A stretch of 64,000 nucleotides of DNA from Azophilus sp965247035 (GTDB lineage Bacteria; Pseudomonadota; Gammaproteobacteria; Pseudomonadales; Azotimanducaceae), in the NCBI GenBank assembly GCA_965247035.1, contig CBDFGJ010000001.1, forward strand, positions 434,001 to 498,000, given 5' to 3'. The position numbers and the translations under genes are program-made. This document shows positions 54,501 to 62,647 of this stretch, piece after piece (position 1 is the first letter of the stretch; each line of letters starts with the position of its first letter). Below the pieces are notes generated by a model. The model saw nothing but the letters and a program-made list of their open reading frames with translations. It did not search any database and was not told the DNA's origin.

Positions 54501-57338
54501 GGCCTTCAGCCTTGTACGGCGATTCGCAAGCAGGGCAGGGTCGGTGCGCAGGCCGAATTCATGGGCCAGTGCGCTCTCCGCTCGCTGCAAATTCTTAAGC
54601 GAAATCTGGAATGCCTTGGCTACGTGGAGAATCTCTTTCTCCCACTGGAAGGACCAATCCTGCGCGCAGATCAGCGACAAAGCCGGCCCCTTGCACACGA
54701 CTGCATGCACCCGGGCGAGTTCGCCAGCTTGGGCCACAAGGTGCTTATAACTGCTCTCATCATGGGCGTCTTTGGATGGATACGAGACTGTCCAATCTGT
54801 TTTGCCGGAGGCGACGCAACCCACTGCATCAAACACGCTGAAACCTTGCGAGCCCTTGGCGTGAAGCGCCTCGACATACGCGTTCAGGCGATCCCGGGAA
54901 AGCGTCAATAGATCGGTCACTGCGATCCATTGCTCTTCCGTCGCGCCCGAAGCGCGGTCCCAGCCGCGACCAAGCTGTGCAATGACTGATTTTTTGTCGG
55001 TTTTGTTCGAATGCAGTTCGAGCACTGCGCTGCCGAGTCCGCTGGCCTCCAGTCGGCGATGCACCACATCCAGCGCCGCCGCTTTTTCGGCAACGAGAAG
55101 CATGGTTTTTCCCGCCCCGAGGCACTGTGCAATGATGTTGACGATGGTCTGGCTCTTGCCGGTGCCGGGTGGGCCGATCAGAACGATATCCTGGCCTTCG
55201 GCCGCCGCAATGACAGCGCCGAGCTGTGAACTGTCCGCCGGCAGTGGGGTCAAGAGGTCGGACGGCGCATAGCGACGATCGATCTCCTCCGGCGCCACCG
55301 AAGCTTGCTTGCCTGCGTTCCCGTCAGTCTCCCCACGTCCGTCAATCAGTTGCCGCACCAAACGGTTGTTGCGAAGCTGATCGGTACGGTCGACCAGATC
55401 CTTCCACATCAAGTACTTGGCAAAGGAGAAGGTCGAGAGCGCTAGATCCTCAATCACCTCGAAGCCGGAGACATCACGCACCTTCCGTTGCATGACGGCG
55501 AATATCTTAGGAACGTCAATACCGCTCTCATCGCGTGGCAATTCGCCCTCAAGTTCAGGTATCCCAAGAGCAAAATCGCGTTTCAAAAACTCAAGCAGGG
55601 TGTGGTTGATCTTGACGTCGTCCTCGTGATGCGCCAGTTTGAAATTCGATTGCACCGAACGGCGTTCGATCTTCACCGGGATGAGCAGAATCGGCGCACG
55701 GTAGACCCGCGTATCGCCTTCGGTCTTCTTCCAGCGCAGGAACCCGGCGGCGAGAAAGAGCGTGTTGGTGCCGCCCTCTTGCAGGTCGCTGTTGGTCCGG
55801 CGAAAGAGTGTTAGCAAGCGAGCGTTCATCTCCCTGCTGGTCAGCGGCACCGCAATCTGCCCTCGCTCGAAGGCGTCGCGAACGAACGCTTCCTCTATTT
55901 GCTGCACCTGTTGGGGCGAGTGGGTCCTGGCGCCGACCGGATCCTCGTCCTTCAAGGAGAGTCCACGAAACTTCTTGCCACCGGCAAGCGCATCTTCAAG
56001 CGCCGCCACATCCGCACAGAGCAGCGGCAAGGTCTGCTTGCTGTCCCCAAAGTTGAGCAGCCGGTTGCGCAACGACAGGTCAAGCAGTTTGCGCTGCCAG
56101 CGCTCAATGCGGCCTTGGGGAGTTTGGGGCTCTTCCTCGCGTTCCTTGACGTCTAGCAGGCCAAAATCGGGTGGGATGGGCAAGGGGGCGGGGGCCACCT
56201 CGTCCTCGGGCGCAGCGTTTGCCATCTGCGGCGCGTTGCGGCTTGACAGCGGCCGAATCCTCGCGGCGCGGCAGCGGCCGATGTCCACAGCCATTTCAAA
56301 CTCGGGTTCGCGATCCTCCGAAAGATGGCGGCGCCCGGCATCGACCGCTTGTTCGAAACCGATTGCCGGGCGCTTGGTCAACAGAGTGGTTTCGATCGGA
56401 ACCAGCTCGTGCGCTTGCACCGCTTTGCGCACGGCGACGACATCGGGCTCGGTGACGCGGCCGAAATCCCTTTGGTAGATCCAAACCCCAGCCCACGCGT
56501 GACCCTCGGAGAACAGAACGGTGGAGTTGAAACCGGCGGCTTCAAAAGCGGCGCAGAGAAAGAGCGCGGAATCAAGACAGGTGGCGAGACCGTCACTCAC
56601 AATTCGCGCAGGACCGCGAATCTTTTGCCCGTTTTTTTCAAAGGAGGCGGGTGGCGGGGCGTAGGTGAGCCCCAAGCCAGTGGTCGCCGACCAGATTGCG
56701 CCAGCGAGCATGTATGCGCGCCCAGGATCCCCGGACTGGTAACCATCCATCGCGCCGCTGTGCCCGGTGGCCTCCAGCAGACGCGCGGCGTCCTTCAAGA
56801 CGCTTGCTATCGCCGGGTCGTTGGGAGAGACGAAGGCCGCGAGAATTTGATCCATGTCGCCTAGGCCGCCCCATTCGTCGCGGGCAAGCAGTTCGATCCG
56901 GTGCTTCTCAACAATGGCCTCAAGCCCATCCGCCTCGATGCGAAATTCAAGTTCACCGCGCTCCGATTCGTTCAGCCCCGCCAACCGTTCGAGGTCTAGT
57001 GGGATAGAGGTGTCGTCAACCCGGACCTCCGTTTTGGGCGCAATGCAGTCAAGACTCCAAGTGTGCTCGCGGATGATGGGCGGGATGGCTCGAACGCTAA
57101 GGCGCACGCCGGTCAGAGCGGTCTCGGTCTGGTTGTTAACCCCGAGGTGGCGGATGATCGGAATGTCGTTCTGGGCGCAGGCGAAATTGACCCGTTGCAG
57201 CGCTTGGTGGGTCAGAGACACCCCATGCGGCTGATCCTGCTCGTTCGCCTGGTCCGTAGGCGGGTTAACTTCCAACGGTCCCCCATCCTCGGCCGGCCCG
57301 TGAATAACGAACCGCCAAGTCTGCAAAAGTGTTATCAA
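51534..57338 (-). CDS. DUF4011-helicase-Vsr-like nuclease (Hhe-type defence protein)
   Basis: 1,934 residues from a TTG at 57338; a GTG at 57221 would give 1,895 and starts nearer the conserved region. Order: an N-terminal region ending in a transglutaminase-like segment (CLDSALFLCAAFEAAGFNST, GHAWAGVWIY; about 250-285), DUF4011 (QRKLLDLSLRNRLLNF, about 415-700), superfamily 1 helicase with Walker A GPPGTGKSQTIVN (about 722), Walker B LVIFDEASQ (about 1337) and GDPKQLPPT (about 1360). Then come a Vsr/MTES_1575-like nuclease (SPFEQAMADALRDHGW, LECDGAKYHSS; about 1640-1720) and a C-terminal DUF3320-like domain. This domain set is the Hhe antiphage type. The 5' end abuts a family A repeat. Confidence 0.85.
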   Translation of the reverse strand: MITLLQTWRFVIHGPAEDGGPLEVNPPTDQANEQDQPHGVSLTHQALQRVNFACAQNDIPIIRHLGVNNQTETALTGVRLSVRAIPPIIREHTWSLDCIAPKTEVRVDDTSIPLDLERLAGLNESERGELEFRIEADGLEAIVEKHRIELLARDEWGGLGDMDQILAAFVSPNDPAIASVLKDAARLLEATGHSGAMDGYQSGDPGRAYMLAGAIWSATTGLGLTYAPPPASFEKNGQKIRGPARIVSDGLATCLDSALFLCAAFEAAGFNSTVLFSEGHAWAGVWIYQRDFGRVTEPDVVAVRKAVQAHELVPIETTLLTKRPAIGFEQAVDAGRRHLSEDREPEFEMAVDIGRCRAARIRPLSSRNAPQMANAAPEDEVAPAPLPIPPDFGLLDVKEREEEPQTPQGRIERWQRKLLDLSLRNRLLNFGDSKQTLPLLCADVAALEDALAGGKKFRGLSLKDEDPVGARTHSPQQVQQIEEAFVRDAFERGQIAVPLTSREMNARLLTLFRRTNSDLQEGGTNTLFLAAGFLRWKKTEGDTRVYRAPILLIPVKIERRSVQSNFKLAHHEDDVKINHTLLEFLKRDFALGIPELEGELPRDESGIDVPKIFAVMQRKVRDVSGFEVIEDLALSTFSFAKYLMWKDLVDRTDQLRNNRLVRQLIDGRGETDGNAGKQASVAPEEIDRRYAPSDLLTPLPADSSQLGAVIAAAEGQDIVLIGPPGTGKSQTIVNIIAQCLGAGKTMLLVAEKAAALDVVHRRLEASGLGSAVLELHSNKTDKKSVIAQLGRGWDRASGATEEQWIAVTDLLTLSRDRLNAYVEALHAKGSQGFSVFDAVGCVASGKTDWTVSYPSKDAHDESSYKHLVAQAGELARVHAVVCKGPALSLICAQDWSFQWEKEILHVAKAFQISLKNLQRAESALAHEFGLRTDPALLANRRTRLKALAPRTEQDALELSSVPDVPSQGLTALAETFAANGEAFAAAKSETAAAYSLDGIQRMPLEQLDAGWREAQTKFWPFANLAQRKVRKLLQTYADAGAADPDRDLKALFEMRRRYHAIRESPLAKIGGTDGSQAGREIQAVRQAIAFRTAIAELRSEVEDPSRFDAATEALGSASSSAIHEALKNYLSSEADAVDKQDAFTAKGGAVPIEASVGDLSAGLTTIAAESGRLQDWTRWVTERRAASVAGLGPLIDALENGLIDTAGAAAEAFERAYAAWWLPLAMDASDQLRTFARWEHEETISAFRKIDDAAVTEAAVEVMRRTAHGLPGKDAVPRRSELGELRHQLGLTRPRISVRKLLDSLPTTFGKLAPCVLMSPLSVAQYLPAGQVAFDLVIFDEASQITTWDAIGAIARAHQTIIVGDPKQLPPTNFFGRADDEDEDLPDVERDLPSILEEVVAAGMSKTCVLNWHYRSRDEALIAFSNHFYYGDGLVTFPAPGTGAKALELHLVEGVYERGGARVNMNEAKAIAREAKQRLSAWLERAENERHTLGVITFNGEQQSLILDLLDDMRREDDRLEWFFSDEREEPVIVKNLENIQGDERDVMLFSVTFGPDRAGKVTMNFGPINGEGGEKRLNVAITRARREMHVFSSIRSEQIDLARTHALGVNHLKAFLDYAERGPAALPARIEGMGGGAESPFEQAMADALRDHGWEVRTQIGVSGFRVDLGIVHPDQAGRFLAGLECDGAKYHSSATARDRDKIRQAVLEGLGWTILRIWSTDWFKNREKVTASIHAELEQLLEKDRMARASKEAEKEVEIKAPAEKQDEEPEAGLAAPVVSADPDRFFDASYTPVLSRMILSIAEQEGPMPLNGLTRRVAQEHGWRRTGKRIGERVRKSLGSVECHFELGTEFVWAPDSYADRIPFRGLNDRPTRDLPPAEIASVIDAHSGQLAEEEDPTLALSRLLGIKRLSNDARAYLDDCARWREGNTTH

Positions 57339-57339
57339 T

Positions 57340-57897
57340 CAGTTTGGTAATTCTGGACCATACCAAAGAAACTCTCTGAGAGACCGGTGCGAATTGGGTT
57401 GAATCTGCTTATTTTGGCCTGTTTTCCAAGGTTTTGGCGAGGAGCGATGTGTTTTGAGCGGGTTTCCGGCCTGTCGTGGCCCCGAAACCTGCGGTCTCGG
57501 GCGAATTCGGACGGGCCCCGCCCTTAGGCGGCCATCAACTCGCTCCGATTGGCCGCTTGCAGCAGGTTCAAGGTCGTCGCTTTGAAAGTCAGTCGGGATT
57601 TCGCAACAGGGCGCCTCGAAAATTCTCCCTGTTTCGACCGGCGCTTGGCGCGGCAAGGCGGTCAGGGCTGTATTGCGCGGGGTGGGCGGATTCGTGACGC
57701 GTCCATCGCACCGACGTGCGGCGCTGAAAACAGGCGAAAATCGAGGTGCCCAACAGTCTTTCTGAAAAATTCGCAGGTTTTCGCAGCGCAACTAGGCCAG
57801 CCTTTTTTGATGACGCGTAAGCCATTGAAAATAGATGATAAATGATTCCATTCGTCAGGCGATGGCCAATCCCTTGAATTGAATCAGAGGTTCCCAA
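57340..57897 (-). repeat. Dispersed repeat family A, copy 2 (longest)
   Basis: Read on the minus strand it begins GGGAACCTCTGATTCAATTC at 57897. It passes the block shared with 26.9 kb and a GCCTGTTTTCAGCGCCGCA block shared (inverted) with 59.35 kb. It ends with the roughly 220 bp block shared with 2.6 and 59.5 kb, near GAATTCGCACC at 57388; about 50 further bases lead into the helicase gene. A 150-codon frame through it shows no known protein. Such an element could be a miniature transposon derivative. Confidence 0.75.
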
Positions 57898-58301
57898 AAA
57901 CCAAGTGGCTCCGCATTGTCCTGAGCCGGATCATAGGACCTCCCCCTAACTGAGCTGATTGCCGGATTGCTGTGGATTGGCCAAGCCGGACGGTCAATGT
58001 TGGCTTAAGGGTCGCATTGCCGTGGCTTGGCTGGACGGTCACGGGGACCGTTTGTTGGGATGGGGCGCTGTCGGCCGGCCGGAGTTTCCACTTGGCTTCG
58101 GTGTCAGCGGCAACATCCCGCGCTGCCAGATGCGCCATGACCGCCCCATACCCAGCACCGTCTCAACGGCGGGCGGCGATGCGTCACCTGATCATTCCGT
58201 GCTGTAGCATGGGCGCTTGCCGGAGGTCAGCCAACGGAGCCAAAAGCACCCAACCGGTGCGGTTGGTCGCCGCCAACAAGAAACCGCTTCAGGAGGAATG
58301 T
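57898..58301. other. Gap upstream of the FAH-family gene
   Basis: A 20-bp partial copy of repeat family C lies at 57910-57929. Nothing else recognisable is present. The long plus-strand frame upstream of 58302 is an extension without a ribosome-binding site. Confidence 0.4.
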
Positions 58302-59180
58302 ATGAAGCTTGCCACCTTTTCCACCCTAGGCGTCGATGGGCCGCGCCTTGGCGTTGTTCGAGATGACGGCCTGGTTGATGTGACCGGTGCGCCAAGCGTC
58401 CCCAGCAGCCTCATGCAATTGCTGGCCGCTGGCGGTGACGCCATGGCGGCGGCGCGGCGTGCGGGGGCGGGGGCGATGGAGCTGTTGTCGCTGGACGCGG
58501 TTCAATTGCAGGCACCCATTCCCAGCCCAGGCAAGATGCTCGGCATCGGCCTGAACTATGCCGACCACATTGCGGAGACCGGCAGGGAGAAGCCCAAGAC
58601 TCAGGTGTGGTTCAACAAACAGCGCACCTGCGCCAACCCACCCTTCGCCGACATCAACTTGCCCGCTGTCTCATCGGCTTTGGACTATGAGGCCGAACTG
58701 TGCGCGGTCATTGGCAAGCGGTGCAAGCACGTCCCGAGGGAGCGGGCGGCGGAGGTCATTGGCGGCTTCTGTTGCGGCAATGATTTGAGCGTGCGGGATT
58801 GGCAAAGGGCGTCAATGACCATGCAGATTGGCAAATCCTTCGATACCCATGGTCCCTTTGGCCCTTGGCTGGTGACGCCGGATGAGGTGGGCGACCCGCA
58901 CAACTTGGATATCCGCTGCACCGTCAACGGCGAGGAGCGTCAAAACTCCAACACCCGCCATCTCATCCACGATTGCTATGACGCCATTGCCCATCTCACT
59001 AAGGCATTTACGCTTGATGTGGGCGATGTGCTCTTTATGGGCACCCCAGCGGGGGTGGGAGGGGCCATGAAGCCGCCCAAATTCCTGCAGGTCGGAGATG
59101 TCGTGCGGGTGGAGATTGAGAAGCTCGGGTACATCGAGGCCAAGGTGGTGCCCGAGGACGCCGCTTGCGTCATCGGCTGA
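58302..59180 (+). CDS. Fumarylacetoacetate hydrolase-family protein
   Basis: 292 residues from the ATG at 58302, which has AGGAGG five bases upstream. It is a single FAH domain with GLNYADHIAETGR, the metal-site acidic motif DYEAELCAVIGK, GFCCGNDLSVRDWQRAS, GKSFDTHGPFGPWLVTPDEV and LFMGTPAGVGGAMKPPKFLQ. Relatives cleave acylpyruvates or isomerise and hydrate 2-oxo acids in aromatic or sugar catabolism; the substrate is not clear here. It is flanked on both sides by family A repeats. Confidence 0.9.
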   Translation: MKLATFSTLGVDGPRLGVVRDDGLVDVTGAPSVPSSLMQLLAAGGDAMAAARRAGAGAMELLSLDAVQLQAPIPSPGKMLGIGLNYADHIAETGREKPKTQVWFNKQRTCANPPFADINLPAVSSALDYEAELCAVIGKRCKHVPRERAAEVIGGFCCGNDLSVRDWQRASMTMQIGKSFDTHGPFGPWLVTPDEVGDPHNLDIRCTVNGEERQNSNTRHLIHDCYDAIAHLTKAFTLDVGDVLFMGTPAGVGGAMKPPKFLQVGDVVRVEIEKLGYIEAKVVPEDAACVIG

Positions 59181-59252
59181 TTGAGCCTAAAAACGCCAAG
59201 GCTGGCGTGCAAACGGCGTATAGGGCCATTCAGTAGCCGCGCTCAACTTGCA

Positions 59253-59680
59253 TTTAGGGCACCTCGAAAAAGTGCGTCTGATCTGATGGTGGTGTGGATA
59301 TTGGGTCAGTAAACCGCCCACGAGTCCGCCAGTCAGCGGCTCAATGCCAACTTCAAACCAGTCGCGCCGACATGCGGCGCTGAAAACAGGCAAAAAACGC
59401 GGTGCCCTTTAGAGGGTCGGGCCAGCGCCGGCAGGAACCAGCACTAAAAAGACCGTTGCGAAATCCCGACTGACCTTCAAGGCGACGACCTTGAACCCGC
59501 TGCAAGCGGCCAATCGGAGCGAGTTGATGGCCGCCTGAGGGCGGGGGCCGTCCGAATTCGCCCGAGACCGCAGGTTTCGGGGCCACGACAGGCCGGGAAC
59601 CCCCTCAAAACACTCCGCTCCTCGCCAAAACCTTGGAAAGCAGGCCAAAATAAGCAGGTTCAACCCAATTCGCGGTGGTC
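59253..59680 (+). repeat. Dispersed repeat family A, copy 3 (rearranged)
   Basis: The block at 59455-59680 matches copy 1 and the reverse of copy 2 over about 220 bp. The block at 59355-59405 (GTCGCGCCGACATGCGGCGC followed by TGAAAACAGGC and GGTGCCC) matches the left part of the element but is inverted relative to copy 2. So this copy is a mosaic with an internal inversion. No gene is visible from 59181 to 59682. Confidence 0.65.
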
Positions 59681-59682
59681 TC

Positions 59683-59853
59683 CTAAAAGCCGATGTCGCT
59701 GATTTTTGCGTCGAACTTGGGGCTGGGGGGTGGGGTGAAGGGTCTGCGCACGAGGCGCAATGGGGCGCCGTGCGGAGGGCTTTGGAACGCCGCGGCCTCC
59801 TCCACGCGCACGGTCAGGGCGTCGACCCCCCCGTGGCGGCGCAAGTGCGCCAC
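59683..59853 (-). CDS. Short gene fragment, unrecognised
   Basis: A frame with GTG at 59853 and stop TAG at 59685-59683 reads MAHLRRHGGVDALTVRVEEA, then FQSPPHGAPLRLVRRPFTPP, then SPKFDAKISDIGF. It resembles the C-terminal tail of a larger protein and lies directly after the lipocalin-like gene. It may be what is left of a gene cut by repeat family A. I cannot name it. Confidence 0.3.
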   Translation of the reverse strand: MAHLRRHGGVDALTVRVEEAAAFQSPPHGAPLRLVRRPFTPPPSPKFDAKISDIGF

Positions 59854-59861
59854 CGATGGAG

Positions 59862-60311
59862 CTAGGCGATGCGGGCTTCCTTGATGCAGGTGCGGCGGAT
59901 CAACTCATCGTCCACAAACCAGTGCCAGGTTCGAGCGCGCTTGTCAGCACTGTCGTTGATCTGAATCATTTCGTAGAGGTAGCTGCCGGGTAGGTCCTTG
60001 CGCGTCCAGCTTAAAACGACGGTGCGGTGATCGATTTCCCAAGCGGAGCCCGCGATGCGGTCATTATCCCACCAGATGCGACTTGCTTCATATTTGGCGG
60101 GGAAGTCCAACTCCTCCCGTCTGCCGTCATCCCAAGTGTAGATGTTCTTCTGCACGTAGGGGTAGTGGCCGGCGTCGGGAAACGTGCAGATCAAATGCGA
60201 GTTATGGCGGTCAATCAGGCTGTTGTCCGTCGCCACATGGATGTATTCGCCTTTCCACTCGCCTTCGTGACGGGCGAGAACGGGCATGCCTTCACGGATG
60301 TTGCTTGTCAT
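59862..60311 (-). CDS. Lipocalin-like (DUF3598-type) small protein
   Basis: 149 residues from the ATG at 60311 (MTSNIREGMPVLARHEGEWK). The pattern ARHEGEWKGEYIHVATDNSL, FPDAGHYPYVQKNIYTWDDG, ASRIWWDNDRIAGSAWEIDH and SYLYEMIQINDSADKRARTW fits small lipocalin-like proteins of the DUF3598 type that bind lipophilic ligands. No signal peptide is seen. The family call is from memory of the motif and is moderate. Confidence 0.6.
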   Translation of the reverse strand: MTSNIREGMPVLARHEGEWKGEYIHVATDNSLIDRHNSHLICTFPDAGHYPYVQKNIYTWDDGRREELDFPAKYEASRIWWDNDRIAGSAWEIDHRTVVLSWTRKDLPGSYLYEMIQINDSADKRARTWHWFVDDELIRRTCIKEARIA

Positions 60312-60443
60312 GGAACTTCCTTGCGTTCGCTGATGCCGTTGGTCTGATCCCTCAGCCGGGGGGCGCGAGGGGGCGCCCCCCCCGCATAAAAGCAGTGCCG
60401 GACCGCACATCCCGGGAAATTGATCAGTAGGCGGGCCTATTCG

Positions 60444-60731
60444 TCATCGTGCGCCACCTCGGTGAGTTTCGTAGTAGGACATCAGACTGGCGTTGCTCCA
60501 ACTGCGGCATCCCTTGCCCTAGCTCTTGAGCCACTCTAGTACGTCTGCATTCAGACGGACGGTTCACTGCTTTTTTCCGCACGGTTTTATCAGTGTTGCA
60601 TTGCTCCAGAAATCCCTGTTGATCTCGGCAATGTCGGAGTGGTTGATAGTCTCATCTTGAGGCGCTGCCAGCCCGGCGAGTCGTTCTTCGGAAGCCGACA
60701 GCTCTCTAAGCGATCTTCGAACGGCGCTCAT
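60444..60731 (-). pseudogene. BrnA-type antitoxin pseudogene
   Basis: From the ATG at 60731 the frame reads MSAVRRSLRELSASEERLAG, then NHSDIAEINRDFWSNATLIK. After a TGA it gives TVRLNADVLEWLKS, then a TAG, then GKGCRSWSNASLMSYYETH. This matches BrnA antitoxins: the ID-SDIPE-W-A helix, then the ribbon-helix-helix with (I/V)RLD-D-L-WFK and INA-LR-Y. Two nonsense codons interrupt the DNA-binding part and no BrnT toxin is seen upstream. Confidence 0.65.
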
Positions 60732-60902
60732 CGTCTTTCCGCCTAAATTTTAGTATCTGCATGTTGTGGCTGCATTTTGAGGTCATAAGCAACTGCGCTC
60801 CCGAGATGATCCTTCAGGTCTTTGGCGCCGCCGGCGAGCGTGAAGGATGAGACCGCTACCCACTACTTGGCACGCCAGCAAACAATCCATCGACACCGGG
60901 GC

Positions 60903-61697
60903 CTATTGCGCGGCTTTGGTCAAGCCGCTTTGAATCCAACGCAGGTTGAGGCCGATGCGCTCGGATCGGGGGTCGGTCCAACTATAGGCGAGGGTTTCGC
61001 CGATCGCCTCGTTGATGATGCCGAGTTTCAGTACTGCGGTGCGGGTGTTCTGATGGGTCAGCCGAGACAGTTCAATGGCGTAGCCGGTCGATTGCCCGGC
61101 GTCGGTGATGGAGACGATGAAGCCCTCGTCGTGCAGCCGCAGGTCGTTGAGGAAGATGAAGTCGTCCGCGGCGGCGTCTGCATTGATGCGTTGTCGCCCA
61201 AGGGCGGCCCAGCCGTTGTAATAACGCACCCGGCGCGCTGAATAGTTTGGCCCGCCTTCCTGCGCCTGATGGGTGCTCAGCAAGCGCGTTGGCGTGACTT
61301 GCCAAGTTTCGGGCAACGCCTTGGGGCAACTGTTGGCCGGCTACGCTTGGCCGGCAAAACCATCCGCCTGCGGTCGCCAACGGTAGTAGCACAGAACACT
61401 AGATTCGCCAACGGGCCTCAAGGCGGTGGCGCCGTCTTCCTCTGCCAGGGAGAGTTCCCAAGCGGGCGTTGTTGCCGATTGCCCAAGCGCGATGGCCAAG
61501 CGCAGGCTATCCTTATTCAGGCGCTCAAATCGCCAATGGCGGCGTTGAACAGGCGCTTCGCCGTTCAACTTCTGCTGCCAGACCTGTTCGTTATTGTTGT
61601 ATTCGCCGGTTAACAGGTCTAGGAGGGCGCTATCGCCTAGGGCACTGGTGCCCCATAGCAGACCGGCCGTGGCCACAATAAAAATTAGCTGGCTCAA
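60903..61697 (-). pseudogene. CpcT/CpeT-like protein interrupted by an amber codon
   Basis: From a TTG at 61697 a signal-peptide-like start (LSQLIFIVATAGLLWGTSAL) leads to LLDLLTGEYNNNEQVWQQKL, HWRFERLNKDSLRLAIALG and YYRWRPQADGFAGQA. A TAG at 61343-61341 follows. In the same frame the sequence continues with PANSCPKALPETWQVTPTRL, YYNGWAALGRQRIN and a plausible C-terminus to 60903. The layout (GEYNN-EQ, dGF-G, C, then a strand ending in tpt-l) recalls CpcT/CpeT-type (DUF1001) proteins. With one amber codon and intact frames on both sides it is either a fresh pseudogene or two pieces. Confidence 0.55.
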
Positions 61698-61717
61698 AAC
61701 TGCTGAACGTAGCCGGC

Positions 61718-62647
61718 TCAAGACTGCTGTTCGCGCCAAGCAGCGACGATTTCGGCGGCGGACGCCGTCCAAATCCCCTTCTGCGCGGAAATATGTTCCA
61801 GCGCAGACTCCAGCGCGGCGATGCGGTGTGGCTGGCCCATCAGCCAAGGATGGATGGACAGGGCCAGTAGACGCCCATGCCCGGTGGCCTCGGCCTCCGC
61901 GAGCAGGAAGTCGCAAGCGTCCCGCAGTTGCGCTGCGTACTCCCATTCCGAATGCAGGTTGTTTTGAATGATGAACTGATCGTCCAGCTCCAGCGACAAC
62001 GGCAGCGCAATCAGGTCTCCGTGCTCAGCGTGAAAGGGGTAGGGCATGTCATCGTTTATCCAGTCGCCCATGTAGCGCACCCCCTGGGCGGCTAGAAGAT
62101 CCGGCGTATTGCCGCTTTGCGACCGCGCCGGGCTGAGCCAGCCCTGCACGGCGCGGCCCGTGATGTTGCGGAGGGTGGACAGCGACTTCGCAATCAGCGC
62201 TTCCTCTTCGTCAATGGGCATTGCGCCATGATGCAGGCTGTCCATGCTCCAAGAACTAGCCAGTATCTCGTTGTCGCGGCCGGTCAGCCGCTCAAGCAAC
62301 AGCGGGTAACGGTGGGCGATGGCGGCGTTGACGGAAAACGTCGGTACGAGGGCATGGGCGTCGAGGGCGTCTAAGCAACGGAACAGGCCGATTCGATTGC
62401 CGTAGTCGCGCAGGGTAAAGTGACGCAGATCCGGATAGGGAGTGCTCATGCCGCCCGGAGGCGCAAATGGCTTGCCGCTTTGGTTGAGCGGAAAAAATTC
62501 CACGGCGACGTTTACCCAAAGCGCCACCTTGCCACCGTCCGGCCAATTGACGGGAGTGCGCTGGGCAAGCATGGACCACTCGTACCGGTCGTGGTCCATT
62601 CCATAGCGCCGGTGCGGGTACTCCAGATAGCTGGGATCCAGCGGCAT
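61718..62647 (-). CDS. Polysaccharide deacetylase-family (PuuE-like) hydrolase
   Basis: 309 residues. A NodB-fold protein of the PuuE/allantoinase-like group, with KVALWVNVAVEFFPLNQSGK, FTLRDYGNRIGLFRCLDALD, GWLSPARSQSGNTPDLLAAQ, IALPLSLELDDQ and SIHPWLMGQPHRIAALESAL. Such proteins act on small cyclic or acylated nitrogen compounds and not on polysaccharides. Its ATG follows the stop of the paralogue upstream with no gap, so the two are co-translated. Confidence 0.82.
   Translation of the reverse strand: MPLDPSYLEYPHRRYGMDHDRYEWSMLAQRTPVNWPDGGKVALWVNVAVEFFPLNQSGKPFAPPGGMSTPYPDLRHFTLRDYGNRIGLFRCLDALDAHALVPTFSVNAAIAHRYPLLLERLTGRDNEILASSWSMDSLHHGAMPIDEEEALIAKSLSTLRNITGRAVQGWLSPARSQSGNTPDLLAAQGVRYMGDWINDDMPYPFHAEHGDLIALPLSLELDDQFIIQNNLHSEWEYAAQLRDACDFLLAEAEATGHGRLLALSIHPWLMGQPHRIAALESALEHISAQKGIWTASAAEIVAAWREQQS

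Noticed and set aside
57339..57791. 150-codon frame inside repeat family A
   Set aside because: Other copies of the repeat break the frame with stops and indels, so the repeat is not conserved as protein.
60540..60580. TGA inside the BrnA-like gene as a second selenocysteine codon
   Set aside because: The position is not a redox Cys in BrnA, there is no SECIS-like hairpin at the right distance, and a second stop (TAG) follows. A pseudogene is simpler.
61341..61343. Pyrrolysine or other recoding at the amber codon of the CpcT-like gene
   Set aside because: TAG ends intact genes in this window, and nothing suggests an amber-decoding system. A nonsense mutation is more likely.
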